Assembly: GCA_963825075.1 (NCBI GenBank)
Contig: CAWGRX010000009.1
Coordinates: forward strand, 205,736-269,735
Direction of reading: 5' to 3'
DNA from: CAWAVN01 sp963825075
Lineage (GTDB): Bacteria; Planctomycetota; Planctomycetia; Planctomycetales; Planctomycetaceae
DNA length: 64,000 nt
A model generated the notes under the pieces. The model was not told the origin of the DNA. It was given only the letters and a program-made list of their open reading frames with translations, and searched no databases. The first letter of the stretch is position 1; each line of letters begins with the position of its first letter. The translations under genes were made by a program, and so were the position numbers. Of the stretch, positions 11,524 through 20,259 are shown piece by piece.

Positions 11524-12780
11524 TTACCAAGGCAAGGCGACAACCTGGCTGCCGGGGTAATAGTAGCGGAGAATCTCCGCGGCGGTTTTGCCGGCGAGGG
11601 CCAGGCCGCGGGCGCCCCATTGGCACAGGCCGATGCCGTGGCCGTGGCCTCGGCCTTGGAAGTGGAAATAATGGGCGTCCTGCCAGACTTGGAACGTCGC
11701 GCTGGGCAATGACAGTCGGCGCCGGAGATCCGCGGCCGAGATTTCCGCGGTCTGTTGACCGTTGGTCACTTGGAACAAGCTCGCGGGCGTGAGCGGGTTT
11801 CGATCGCTCCGGTGGATTGCAGTGATCGGCCGGCGGGATGTTCCCAGCAGCGAAGCGAGTTTGTTCGCGGCGGCACGCGGGCTGAGTTTTTCCGTCCAGC
11901 GGTAGAGTTTTGCGTCCCGGCACCACTGGCAGGGGACCGATTGGAGCGGCGGGGCGGCATCGCTGAAGACCAGATCGCCTTTGGTCGTTCGGCCGCCGCA
12001 CACGGCCGAGTAATACGTGCAAAACAGTTGCCCCTCGTGCATCGAGACCAGACCCGCCGTCGCCTGGGCGATTTGACGTCCGTCGGCGGTTTCCCCCGCG
12101 AGCCGGCGACCGCCTGATAGGTATTGATAGCCCAGATAGTTTTGGCTGCGGGGCGAGGCGTACACATCGAAATAGGGATGGCTCCGCGACTGGGCCATCT
12201 GGTACAGGGCATACGTTCGCGAGCAAATCGCCTGCGCCTTGCGGGCTTCGTCCGGGAATGCGGCGGGCATTTCGCTGTCGATCACGCTGGCAAGATAATC
12301 TTCCACCGGCAGCGCGTTGACCGCCAGAATCTTTCCGCCCGGCTGACGAAACAACCGCACCCGCCCCCGATATTGATGCCCGTTGACCCAGATCGCCGGA
12401 GAGTCCTGCGGCACAATTTCCAACCGGGTGGTCGCATAGGTTTGATTGCCGATCTTCAGTACCGATCGGTCGCACTGCACCCCGCATTCCTTGAGGGATG
12501 GTCCTTTGCCGAGGGTTTGGTCCGACCCCAAGACCCGCAAGGCAAAAGGACCATCGATTTGCAAGCGGAGCGAACTCACCGGCGAGCTTGTTAAGCACAC
12601 TCGGATCGTCGGCGACTTTCCATTTGCAGGCCGCGGCAAGCTGACGAGCTTCCCCCGCGGCGAAGACTGCGTTGGTCTTTGCTCGGTTTGCGCGGACGAG
12701 AAGTCCACGCCGTGGAGGGCATAATATCCCAGCGTGGACACCAAGAGTCCCGCCAGCACGGTGATTACGCCGCGCACCAC
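11524..12780 (-). CDS. SpoIID/LytB domain-containing protein
   Basis: 418 residues. A GTG start at 12780 is preceded by AGGGAGGT, a good ribosome-binding site. An N-terminal hydrophobic anchor (VITVLAGLLVSTLGYYAL) is followed by a SpoIID/LytB domain: VEDYLASVIDSEMPAAFPDEARKAQAICSRTYAL, YSAVCGGRTT and the C-terminal GRGHGHGIGLCQWGARG. SpoIID in Firmicutes is a lytic transglycosylase acting on stem-peptide-free peptidoglycan during engulfment. Related LytB proteins enhance amidases. Planctomycetes do not sporulate, so a role in cell-wall turnover is inferred. No amidase gene is adjacent. Confidence 0.88.
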   Translation of the reverse strand: MVRGVITVLAGLLVSTLGYYALHGVDFSSAQTEQRPTQSSPRGKLVSLPRPANGKSPTIRVCLTSSPVSSLRLQIDGPFALRVLGSDQTLGKGPSLKECGVQCDRSVLKIGNQTYATTRLEIVPQDSPAIWVNGHQYRGRVRLFRQPGGKILAVNALPVEDYLASVIDSEMPAAFPDEARKAQAICSRTYALYQMAQSRSHPYFDVYASPRSQNYLGYQYLSGGRRLAGETADGRQIAQATAGLVSMHEGQLFCTYYSAVCGGRTTKGDLVFSDAAPPLQSVPCQWCRDAKLYRWTEKLSPRAAANKLASLLGTSRRPITAIHRSDRNPLTPASLFQVTNGQQTAEISAADLRRRLSLPSATFQVWQDAHYFHFQGRGHGHGIGLCQWGARGLALAGKTAAEILRYYYPGSQVVALPW

Positions 12781-12891
12781 AATTAGCGCACCTCCCTGCG
12801 AATGGTTTTTGATTCGATCCGACCCGGCGAAGTGTCACCCAAACCTCGGCCGGCTGTCAACAGCGGTTCGGCTTCGGCAACTCGAAAGCCC

Positions 12892-12938
12892 AAAAAACCA
12901 GACCCGACGACGGGTTTATGGCGTCATCCGGTCTGGTT
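12892..12938 (-). terminator. Probable rho-independent terminator after the lipoprotein gene
   Basis: The 9-base arms AACCAGACC (12896-12904) and GGTCTGGTT (12930-12938) pair. On the minus strand the second arm is followed by a run of six T (the A-run at 12892-12897). It lies 17-63 bp beyond the stop of the gene at 12955-13866 and upstream of the SpoIID-like gene. Confidence 0.6.
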
Positions 12939-12954
12939 GATGGAAATCGTCGCT

Positions 12955-13866
12955 TTACGGGAACAGGTAGATCAGACCGGTGACCACGCCGGCTTCGGTG
13001 AGAGCGGCTTTGGTGTTCCAGGGAATCTGATAGTGCAGTTTCGGAACACATTCGCCCGGCCGATAGTAGCCCAGCGCGTAAATCCGTTTGCAAGGCGGAT
13101 CGATCGCCATTTGGTAAGGCAGGCCGGCAAACTGCAAACTAAACTTGCCCACCGAGGCGAACGGCTGGATCCAGCAGGGATAGGTGTGGCCGTAGCGTTC
13201 CAGGGCAATGTCTTGGAAATAAATCGGGTTATGAAAGATGTTGGAGGCTTCCCAGCCGAACACGGTCTGGGCGAATTGCCGCGACTGGTACGGCGCATTG
13301 CTGAGGACGACCTCTTCCGGGCAGGCTTTGTTCGTCGGTTCGCAGGGCAGGCCGTCCGGCCGGGGGCACAGGTTTTCACACGGATTTTCCGCACGGTTGT
13401 CGGGATCCGGTTCGTAACTGGCATAAGGTTGGATTTCGGTGATCCGTTTGAGCTTGGCCGGATCATCCACCGGCGGACGGGCGACGTAGTCGTCGCTGCG
13501 TACGGGAACGGGCTCGTAGGCGCGGTTTTGAACTTGTTGAACTTCTGGTACGAAAGGCCGGCAGGATGTCAAACATTTTGGGGCTTCGCTCGCGGCCTCT
13601 ATCGGCGCGGGAGCGGGCGGGATCAGTTGCGGTTTGGACGGGGCTTCAAAAAACTTCGCCGCCTTGATGTCGGCAAACCGCGAAGCCGTCCGGGGACTTG
13701 GTTGCGCTCCTCTGTTGACCAAATGATCGTGGATTGGAGCACGGTCCGGCGTGGCGCCGCAGCCCGGCAACGTCAAAGCCGCCGCCAGCGGCCAGAGGCT
13801 AAGCCGAATCCATCGGGGAGTGCTCGGCGGTGTAGTTGGGTGCTTCCTGCGTAATGGAGATGTCAT
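12955..13866 (-). CDS. Putative lipoprotein of unknown function
   Basis: 303 residues. The leader has basic residues, a hydrophobic segment and a lipobox-like LPGC near residue 35, suggesting a lipidated envelope protein. The rest is Pro- and Cys-containing with no recognised domain. Near the middle is CENLCPRPDGLPCEPTNKACPEE, and the C-terminal 150 residues (NIFHNPIYFQDIALERYGH) resemble conserved planctomycete proteins of unknown role. The start at 13866 lies inside the 3' end of guaB on the same strand, giving a 68-bp overlap in a different frame. No later ATG would keep the lipobox, so the overlapping start is preferred. The predicted terminator at 12892-12938 closes the unit. Confidence 0.75.
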   Translation of the reverse strand: MTSPLRRKHPTTPPSTPRWIRLSLWPLAAALTLPGCGATPDRAPIHDHLVNRGAQPSPRTASRFADIKAAKFFEAPSKPQLIPPAPAPIEAASEAPKCLTSCRPFVPEVQQVQNRAYEPVPVRSDDYVARPPVDDPAKLKRITEIQPYASYEPDPDNRAENPCENLCPRPDGLPCEPTNKACPEEVVLSNAPYQSRQFAQTVFGWEASNIFHNPIYFQDIALERYGHTYPCWIQPFASVGKFSLQFAGLPYQMAIDPPCKRIYALGYYRPGECVPKLHYQIPWNTKAALTEAGVVTGLIYLFP

Positions 13867-15286
13867 GCGGGTGATTCTCCCTAACCGATGCGGGTGAGAT
13901 TTGAATGAAGCGGGCTTGTGTTCTTAGCTCGGCAATCGAGCCTGCGCCCACGTAGCCCATTCCGGCCCGAAGACCGCCTGTCAATTGATAAAGCAGCGCG
14001 GAAAGCGGGCCTTTGTAGGGGACGCGTCCTTCGACCCCTTCCGGCACCAGCTTGGAGCGCCCCCCTTGATCTTCCTCCGCCACCGATTGGCGATAGCGTT
14101 CGCTCGAGCCTTGAACCATCGCTCCCAGCGAACCCATGCCCCGGTAACGTTTGAAACTCCGTCCTTGATACAAAATCCGTTCGCCCGGGCTTTCGTCCAA
14201 GCCGGCGAGAAGTCCCCCCAGCATGACCGTGTGCGCCCCGGCCGCCAAAGCCTTCACGATGTCCCCCGAATAACGAATGCCGCCGTCGGCAATCAAAGGC
14301 ACATCGCTGTCCGCCACCGCCTTGGCGGCGGACGAAATCGCGGACAACTGAGGCACCCCCACGCCGGAAATAATCCGGGTCGTGCAAATCGAACCCGGAC
14401 CGATTCCGACTTTGATGGCGTCCGCCCCCGCGTTCATCAGGTCTCTGGCTCCTTCGCTGGTCGCGACGTTCCCGGCAATCACTTCAATCGCCCACTGCCG
14501 TTTGATCTCGCGAACCGTTTCGATGACGTTCTTGGAATGGCCGTGCGCACTATCGACGGTGAGCACGTCCACCCCGGCTTCAATCAGTTGAGCGACTCGC
14601 TCGTAATCGTGAACCCCCACGGCAGCGCCGGCCCGCAACCTGCCGCGGGAATCTTTGCATGCCAAGGGAAAGCGAAGGTTCTTGTCGATGTCCTTGATCG
14701 TGATTAATCCCTTCAATTGATATGAGTCGTCAACCAAGAGAAGTTTCTCGACTTTATTTTCCAAGAGCAGTTTTTGAGCGGTTTTGAGGTCCGTATCTTC
14801 GCTCGCCGTGACGAGTTTGTCCTTCGTCATCACTTCCGAAATGCGAGTTTCCCTGGATTCCAAAAACCGGAGGTCCCGGCGCGTCAAAATCCCCTTGAGC
14901 TTCCCATTTTGCGTAATCGGAACACCCCCGATATTCCGCTCATCCATAATCCGGGCCGCTTCCCCCACGGTGGCGTCCGGCGGCAGGGTGACGGGGTCCA
15001 CAATCACCCCGTGCTCCGAGCGTTTGACCCGCACGACTTCCTCGGCCTGCCGCAGGATGGGAATGTTCTTATGAATGATCCCCAAGCCCCCTTCCTGGGC
15101 CATGGCGATTGCCATGTCGCTTTCGGTGACGGTGTCCATCGGGCTGGAAACAATCGGCACGTGCAGCGAAATGTTCCGCGTGACCTGCGAGGCGAGATTC
15201 ACCTCCGCCGGCATCACAGCGCTGTAAGCCGGCTCCAAGAGAACATCGTCAAACGTCACACCACGGTAAGCAATGCGTTCTTGCAT
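13799..15286 (-). CDS. guaB: IMP dehydrogenase
   Basis: 495 residues, complete. It oxidises IMP to XMP with NAD+, the committed step of GTP synthesis. The N-terminus (RIAYRGVTFDDVLLEPAYS) is diagnostic. Two CBS regulatory domains occupy about residues 95-215, followed by the TIM-barrel with GVDVLTVDSAHGHS, the catalytic loop GPGSICTTRI (nucleophilic Cys), DGGIRYSGDIVKALAAGA, and the flap region with RYRGMGSLGAM. The frame is open to 15376, but the ATG at 15286 matches the family start. The C-terminus ends in a typical ITQEAPNY segment plus a short extension that overlaps the downstream lipoprotein gene. Confidence 0.97.
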   Translation of the reverse strand: MQERIAYRGVTFDDVLLEPAYSAVMPAEVNLASQVTRNISLHVPIVSSPMDTVTESDMAIAMAQEGGLGIIHKNIPILRQAEEVVRVKRSEHGVIVDPVTLPPDATVGEAARIMDERNIGGVPITQNGKLKGILTRRDLRFLESRETRISEVMTKDKLVTASEDTDLKTAQKLLLENKVEKLLLVDDSYQLKGLITIKDIDKNLRFPLACKDSRGRLRAGAAVGVHDYERVAQLIEAGVDVLTVDSAHGHSKNVIETVREIKRQWAIEVIAGNVATSEGARDLMNAGADAIKVGIGPGSICTTRIISGVGVPQLSAISSAAKAVADSDVPLIADGGIRYSGDIVKALAAGAHTVMLGGLLAGLDESPGERILYQGRSFKRYRGMGSLGAMVQGSSERYRQSVAEEDQGGRSKLVPEGVEGRVPYKGPLSALLYQLTGGLRAGMGYVGAGSIAELRTQARFIQISPASVRENHPHDISITQEAPNYTAEHSPMDSA

Positions 15287-15325
15287 GGGAAAATTCTCGC
15301 AGTCTGGGGGAACAGGTTTTTCATT

Positions 15326-15385
15326 TACCACGAAGACACGAAGGGTGTTTGAGGAACCACGAAAGACACGAAACACACGAAAGAA
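15326..15385. repeat. Left arm of CACGAAAG-type inverted repeat flanking the DUF4926 gene
   Basis: A run of CCACGAAGACACGAAG, CCACGAAAGACACGAA and ACACACGAAAG units. The complementary version (TTTCGTGTCTTTCGTGG, CCTTCGTGTCTTCGTGG) is at 15670-15734. Together they bracket the small gene at 15406-15645. Confidence 0.7.
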
Positions 15386-15405
15386 TCACTACGTTGGGAA
15401 CTTCG

Positions 15406-15645
15406 CTATTCCAACGGTTCCAACTCCTCGGCAGCAAAGTCTGCGAGCCAGACCGTAACACCATCCTTTCCACACGCCTCCACGACGTATGCATCCGGGT
15501 AGCCTGGGGCCGGGAATATATCAACAAGTACTCCCACATCACCGACTTGTGGCGGTCGCTGATTGACTTTCCATCCATCATATTCTGAGGGAGGCCGAAG
15601 TAATTCACGAATGCGAACCATGCTGTATTGTTCCAGCTTTGCCAT
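15406..15645 (-). CDS. DUF4926 domain-containing small protein
   Basis: 79 residues, complete. The central part (VGDVGVLVDIFPAPGYPDAYVVE, then VWLADFAAEELEP) matches DUF4926, a short all-beta domain found in many accessory regions and often near toxin-antitoxin or nuclease genes. Its biochemical role is unknown. It sits alone between guaB and rsmA and is enclosed by long imperfect inverted repeats on both sides, which suggests a recently moved cassette. Confidence 0.8.
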   Translation of the reverse strand: MAKLEQYSMVRIRELLRPPSEYDGWKVNQRPPQVGDVGVLVDIFPAPGYPDAYVVEACGKDGVTVWLADFAAEELEPLE

Positions 15646-15669
15646 CTTGCGCTCGCCTCCTTCGCCTAA

Positions 15670-15734
15670 TTCTTTTCGTGAGTTTCGTGTCTTTCGTGGT
15701 TAAAAAATGCCTTTCCTTCGTGTCTTCGTGGTTA
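15670..15734. repeat. Right arm of CACGAAAG-type inverted repeat flanking the DUF4926 gene
   Basis: TTTTCGTGAGTTTCGTGTC, TTTCGTGGTTA and CCTTCGTGTCTTCGTGG units, the reverse complement of the units at 15326-15385. Its end touches the last codon of rsmA. Confidence 0.7.
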
Positions 15735-16652
15735 TGTTTTCTCGGTGAGGGATTCAATCTTCGCATGGATGCGGTTTGCGAGTTCGACGAGTCGTTCCGG
15801 CGGTTCTTCCTCGGCCCGGGCTTGCTCCTTAAAGTTCATCTCGGCCAGGACTTCATCGATCGCCGATTTTTCCAATTGCTTGCGGTACATTCCGACCAAC
15901 ACGCTTCTGAGATACTTCCGCCGTTGGTGGAACAGCCGCCTCAAAAAATCCTGAAAGAACGCCCGGTCCGCAATCGCCGCCCGGCCGAATTCATCAGGCA
16001 ATAACTGCACCACGGCGGAGTTGACTTTCGGTCGCGGCCAGAACACCGTCGGCGGCAGGCGTTTCAATAACTTCACCCGGCACTGCGATTGCAGCCAAGC
16101 CGACAGCGACCCGTAATGATTCCGGCTAGGCTTCGCCGACATCCGCTGACCGAGCTCCCATTGAATCGTGATGACCATCCGCTCCCAGGGCAGCTCTGTC
16201 GCTACCAGGTTCGAGACCACCGGCGTCGCAATGTTGTAGGGCAGATTGCTGATGAGCTTCAGCCCGCGAATCCCGTCGAGCGAAAGTTTCTTGTCGATTT
16301 CCTCGAGGACCTGAGATGCGAAATGGTTTTTGTTTTTGAGGGCGTCGCAGTTGAGGAGCGTGACGTTGTCGTAGCCCGCCGTTACCGCAGAGGCGAGCCG
16401 ATACATATTGGCATCGACTTCCACGGCGATCACCTGGCCGGCGGCTTGGGCCAGAAACGCCGTCATCCCCCCGGTGCCCGCCCCGATTTCCAGCACCAGA
16501 TCGTGCGGCTGGAGTTTGGCCTGGTCCACGACAAAGTCGATGATGTTTAGATCGATCAGAAAGTTTTGTCCGAGGCGCGTATTGGGGTGGAAACCGTGCT
16601 CTTCGAACAGGTCCATCAACCGGGACCGCGTTTGCCGTTCTGCGTCTTTCAT
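15732..16652 (-). CDS. rsmA: 16S rRNA (adenine(1518)-N6/adenine(1519)-N6)-dimethyltransferase
   Basis: 306 residues, complete. It dimethylates two adjacent adenines in the 3'-terminal hairpin of 16S rRNA using SAM. The features are diagnostic: an N-terminal RLGQNFLID segment, the SAM-binding motif VLEIGAGTGGMT, the acidic residue in AVEVDANM, and the catalytic NLPYNIATPV motif. The C-terminal helical domain has VFWPRPKVNSAVV. Length is slightly above the E. coli enzyme. A CACGAAAG-type repeat starts at its stop codon. ribE lies upstream on the same strand, separated by a hairpin. Confidence 0.97.
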   Translation of the reverse strand: MKDAERQTRSRLMDLFEEHGFHPNTRLGQNFLIDLNIIDFVVDQAKLQPHDLVLEIGAGTGGMTAFLAQAAGQVIAVEVDANMYRLASAVTAGYDNVTLLNCDALKNKNHFASQVLEEIDKKLSLDGIRGLKLISNLPYNIATPVVSNLVATELPWERMVITIQWELGQRMSAKPSRNHYGSLSAWLQSQCRVKLLKRLPPTVFWPRPKVNSAVVQLLPDEFGRAAIADRAFFQDFLRRLFHQRRKYLRSVLVGMYRKQLEKSAIDEVLAEMNFKEQARAEEEPPERLVELANRIHAKIESLTEKT

Positions 16653-16678
16653 GTATGGGTTTCGTTTCCGAACGTCTG

Positions 16679-16730
16679 CCCAAGCCGACGCCTTGGCGTC
16701 GATCTTCCGACCGCAAGCGGTCGGCTTGGG
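16679..16730. other. Hairpin-forming inverted repeat between ribE and rsmA
   Basis: The 11-base arms CCCAAGCCGAC (16679-16689) and GTCGGCTTGGG (16720-16730) pair perfectly. Two smaller hairpins (GACGCC..GGCGTC and GACCGC..GCGGTC) fit inside, giving a cruciform-like shape. There is no T-run, so it may be a repeat element or mRNA-stabilising structure rather than a classical terminator. Confidence 0.55.
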
Positions 16731-16743
16731 TTGTTGTGTCTTA

Positions 16744-17382
16744 TTATGATCTCAATTCGCTCAGCAACTTTCGCACATACTTGCCCAAGATGTCGGTTTC
16801 GATGTTCACCGGATCGCCCGGTTGTTTCTTGCCGAGGGTAGTGACTTCCAACGTATGCGGGATCAATGCCACGCTGAAGGTTGTTTTTTCCACATCGACC
16901 AAAGTCAAGCTCACGCCGTCCACCGCGACGGAGCCTTTGGGGACCATCTGCCGAGTGAGGCTTTCGGGAACCTCGAACACCATGCGGACCCAGGGTTCTT
17001 CTAAGCTCCCTTCGCGGGAAATCTCGGCCACAGTTCCGGTGCCGTCGATGTGGCCCTGCACGATATGCCCGCCCAACCGGGCACCGACTTGGAGGGAGCG
17101 TTCTAGGTTCACCGGGTCGCCCACGGAAAGCCTTCCCAGGCTCGTTTTGGAAAGCGTTTCGGTCCCGGCTTGAAAGGCCCAGCGGCTGCCGTTCATTTCA
17201 ATAGCCGTTAAACAACACCCGTTGATGGCGATGCTGTCGCCGATTTGCGTGTGGAACGGAGCGGAATCTTCGGGCTTTGTTTCCAGCAGCGTGCCGCCCA
17301 CATCAATCACCAACAAAATGCCGGCGGTTTGGGGTTTGATGTCGGCGATGGTGCCGCAGTCTTCAACAAGGCCTGTAAACAT
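16744..17382 (-). CDS. ribE: Riboflavin synthase alpha subunit
   Basis: 212 residues. It dismutates two 6,7-dimethyl-8-ribityllumazine molecules to riboflavin. Two tandem lumazine-binding repeats are visible: the first starts MFTGLVEDCG and contains INGCCLTA, the second contains LGGHIVQGHIDGTG and VDGVSLTLV. The open frame reaches 17430, but the ATG at 17382 gives the invariant MFTG start. No FMN riboswitch was seen upstream, and no other riboflavin genes are adjacent. Confidence 0.96.
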   Translation of the reverse strand: MFTGLVEDCGTIADIKPQTAGILLVIDVGGTLLETKPEDSAPFHTQIGDSIAINGCCLTAIEMNGSRWAFQAGTETLSKTSLGRLSVGDPVNLERSLQVGARLGGHIVQGHIDGTGTVAEISREGSLEEPWVRMVFEVPESLTRQMVPKGSVAVDGVSLTLVDVEKTTFSVALIPHTLEVTTLGKKQPGDPVNIETDILGKYVRKLLSELRS

Positions 17383-17442
17383 GGAGGGAGAGCATAACGG
17401 GAATCGGGTGGGAGTGAGAGACTGCTCCAATTTCCGAGTATG

Positions 17443-18300
17443 TCAAGCCTCGGTCGGTTTGCCAAGTCTGCCGTGGGAGGAAAATTCCTTCCACAACTGC
17501 GTGATGGGGGCCGAGAACGCGAAATAGCAGAAAATCACCGGCAGGGCCAATTCGTGGACCGCGAAGATGATCACCACGGTCAGCACGAGTTGAATGATAT
17601 GCCGGCGGCTTTTCTGGCCGCGGAACAACTGGTTGAACACGTGGGCGTACCGCACGCGGGAGACCATCAGCACTGCGACCGCCAACGTGATCAGCGGCAG
17701 GAGCAGTTTAACGGCGGGCAGCACCCAGCCGCCGATGGTGTAGGTCACATCCGCGTTTTCGCTGACGATCATCAAATCCCGCAGCCCATACATGCCGACG
17801 GGGAACGAAGCCACCACGCCCGCCGCCGCCGGCGAAGGCAGGCCGCTGAAAAACTCGTGGGAATCGTCCTCGTCGGTTTCGACATTGAAGCGGGCCAACC
17901 GCAGAATGGCGCACAAGACGAACAAAACGGCGATCATCCACAACAGCCGGGGATGATAATTTAAGGCGGGCACGATGTTCGCTCCGAAGGAATGCACCAT
18001 AATTTGCAGCATCAGATACGCCGGGGCGACGCCGAAGCTGATCGCATCGCATAAGCTGTCCAGCTGCGCCCCGAAGTCGCTGGTCTGATTCATCAGCCGG
18101 GCCGCGCTGCCGTCGAAGGCGTCAAACAGCATCGCCAGGTAAATCAGCACCGCCGCGATGAACAATTCGTTCCCGCCCAGGTTGCCGGTGGGCGTCGGGC
18201 CCAACTTCGCCGCGAACGTAATCGCGCCAAACCCGCAAGTGGCATTGCCCAACGTCAAGAGCGTGGGCAAGACGGCGAACATTTTTTCTTTTTTGCTCAT
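17443..18300 (-). CDS. pssA: CDP-diacylglycerol--serine O-phosphatidyltransferase
   Basis: 285 residues, complete. It condenses CDP-diacylglycerol with serine to give phosphatidylserine in the inner membrane. The CDP-alcohol phosphotransferase signature is present in DAFDGSAARLMN...SDFGAQLDSLCD, with all four metal-binding aspartates. Several hydrophobic helices follow, as expected. It ends 60 bp before ribE and lies a short distance from psd, the next enzyme of the pathway, with a DUF4259 gene between them on the same strand. Confidence 0.93.
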   Translation of the reverse strand: MSKKEKMFAVLPTLLTLGNATCGFGAITFAAKLGPTPTGNLGGNELFIAAVLIYLAMLFDAFDGSAARLMNQTSDFGAQLDSLCDAISFGVAPAYLMLQIMVHSFGANIVPALNYHPRLLWMIAVLFVLCAILRLARFNVETDEDDSHEFFSGLPSPAAAGVVASFPVGMYGLRDLMIVSENADVTYTIGGWVLPAVKLLLPLITLAVAVLMVSRVRYAHVFNQLFRGQKSRRHIIQLVLTVVIIFAVHELALPVIFCYFAFSAPITQLWKEFSSHGRLGKPTEA

Positions 18301-18370
18301 GTCAGGAATCAGAAGTCAGAGGGAATAGCAAATCATCCGCGACGAAATAGGCGAGTTTTCTTCCAACATA

Positions 18371-18733
18371 TCACGCGATTCCGGCGCGTCGTGCTTTTAA
18401 TTCTTCAATTTGGCGTTCGACGGATTTGATGACGTCTGGGTTATCGTCCCATTCTTCCAGGAAATCCCAATCGTCATCCGGGGGATGGATCATATTGGAG
18501 AGAAGTTCGATTCCCTTTTCCAAAAGCGGCTTGAGATCATCCAATCGCGAGGCGGGCCAAACGTAAACCCGGCCCAGCGTTTGCAGCACGTAGCAGGCGG
18601 CCCGAATTTTGTCGTAATCGTCGTAGTGCTGAAATGCGCTATGGATTTCATCCACTTTGAGGTCCCGGAAAAAGTCCCCAAACCAGTCAGCCGCCTCATC
18701 GGTATCCCACGGTTCCACATCCCAAGCGCCCAT
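18371..18733 (-). CDS. DUF4259 domain-containing protein
   Basis: 120 residues, complete. The start MGAWDVEPWDTDEAADWFG is the hallmark of DUF4259, a small soluble helical family of unknown function, often in variable genome regions. The C-terminal half is acidic (DDDWDFLEEWDDNPDV). It is inserted between psd and pssA on the same strand. Nothing in its sequence suggests a role in lipid synthesis, so its position may be incidental. Confidence 0.88.
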   Translation of the reverse strand: MGAWDVEPWDTDEAADWFGDFFRDLKVDEIHSAFQHYDDYDKIRAACYVLQTLGRVYVWPASRLDDLKPLLEKGIELLSNMIHPPDDDWDFLEEWDDNPDVIKSVERQIEELKARRAGIA

Positions 18734-18826
18734 CGTTATTCTCCACTGAGTCTTATGACAACCAATCTACGCGAAATCCGATTCGATCGAACCGGAGGGC
18801 TTATACCCTCCGCTCGCCTTTACATC

Positions 18827-19909
18827 TCACTTGTCGCCGGCCTCTGGATACTCCGCCAGGATCGAACTGCCGGCTTGGACGTGTTCGCCGAGTTTCGTGA
18901 CGATTTTGAGGCCCGGTTCTTTGGGGAAGACGAGTTCGGTCCGGGAGCCGAGTTTGATCATGCCGAGTTGTTCGCCTTTGGACAATTCATCGCCGGGCTT
19001 CAGCCAACAGACGATCCGGCGGGCGATGGCTCCGGTGATTTGGCGGACGACCATCCGGCGGTGCGGGGCGGCCGTGCCTTCGATCTTCACCGCGAGTTGT
19101 TCGTTTTCCTTGGCGGATTCCGGACGCAGGGCGTTTAAGTATTTGCCTTTTTTGTATTTTAGCCCAATCACGCGGCCGGCAATGGGCGTGCGGTTGATGT
19201 GCACATTAAAAATCGAAAGAAAAATGCCGATTTGAACGGCCGGTCCGCCCACGAAGTCGTCGTGCTCCAATTCTTCGATCAAAACGACCTTGCCGTCCGC
19301 CGGGGAAACCACCACGCCTTCACCCTGCGGGATGATGCGGTTGGGATTGCGGAAGAACCACACGATCAACAGCCCGATCGACCGCCAACGCCGCCACGCC
19401 GAGCCAAGCCGCCTGCGCACCGATTCCGGTCCAGCCCCGGCTGACAATGAACGCCCCCAGGCCGATTGCGCCGCCGAACGTGAGGATCGACAACACAAAA
19501 AGCTCCGCCAAACCGGAACGGGCGAACGGCAGGTTGTCCCGCCAGCGGAAGGGGTCGTCCTCCGGCTTCCAATAATAGCCGCCGGGCTGGTTCTGATAGA
19601 ATTTCAGGTCGCGCGGTCGAGGACGGCATGCGGGCAGGGGTTGCGTTCGCCCTGCCGGACGGCGGCCATCTGCTTCACGTAGCCCCGCCGAAAAATTCTC
19701 AAATAAGTCCGCCGAAACCGGCCCCAGAACTTTTCCAGGTGAATAATCACCCCGCCGCCGGGCTGGATCGTCGTCAACTCGGGGTCCATCGGCTCCAAAG
19801 GCAACCCGCCGCCGGGATTTTGGCCGGAGGGGGATTTTCGATTTGTTTCGGATTCGGTGCGTTCGGAAACGGACGAGGATTGCGGGGCGGATTCGGACAT
19901 CATCACCAA
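18827..19909 (-). CDS. psd: Phosphatidylserine decarboxylase proenzyme, frameshifted twice
   Basis: Three overlapping frames together give one protein. The N-terminal 100-residue region (TTIQPGGGVIIHLEKFWGR, RGYVKQMAAVRQGE) is followed, after a shift near 19620, by DLKFYQNQPGGYYWKPEDDPF and two membrane helices. After another shift near 19385 comes the catalytic part: FFRNPNRIIPQGEGVVVSPADGKVV, GIFLSIFNVHINRTP and LGSRTELVFP. The Ser of the LGSR motif should become the pyruvoyl cofactor after self-cleavage, as in the short PSD family. It decarboxylates the product of pssA to phosphatidylethanolamine. Such a gene is unlikely to be dispensable, so the frameshifts are suspected sequence errors. 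Confidence 0.82.
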
Positions 19910-19939
19910 CTGCGGCTGGAAGCGAGACGGGGAATTCGT

Positions 19940-20067
19940 TTAAGGATCGTTCGAGGGATAGTTGTCGCATTCATTAGCCGCAGGGCGCTAGCCCCGGTTC
20001 ATAGAGACAACCGGACGCGAGCACGTTTCGGCTGATAATCGGACAGTTATTTCTCGAATCGTCTTAA
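19940..20067. mobile_element. MITE-like repeat copy A with terminal inverted repeats
   Basis: The left end TTAAGGATCGTTCGAGGGATA and the reverse complement of the right end (TTAAGACGATTCGAGAAATAA) match at most positions. The core carries the GGGCGCTAGCCCC / ACCGGACGCGAGC half-sites. It has no coding capacity. It lies between psd and eno; the remaining 190 bp to eno presumably hold the eno promoter, but no convincing -35/-10 pair was identified. Confidence 0.65.
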
Positions 20068-20259
20068 GCCCTCCATTATAGGGGGTGGGAAAGCGGGTTT
20101 CGAGGGTTTGAAAAAAAGCGACAAATTCCGCATGTCCGATGGATGCCCGGGCCGGCAGTTGGTAAAAGATGGCTGTCGGGACGAACTTTGGCTCTGCGCT
20201 TGAGGTTCCGTCCCGTCAGGATCCGATCGAAAAATTGACACGATCAAAGGAAACAACCC

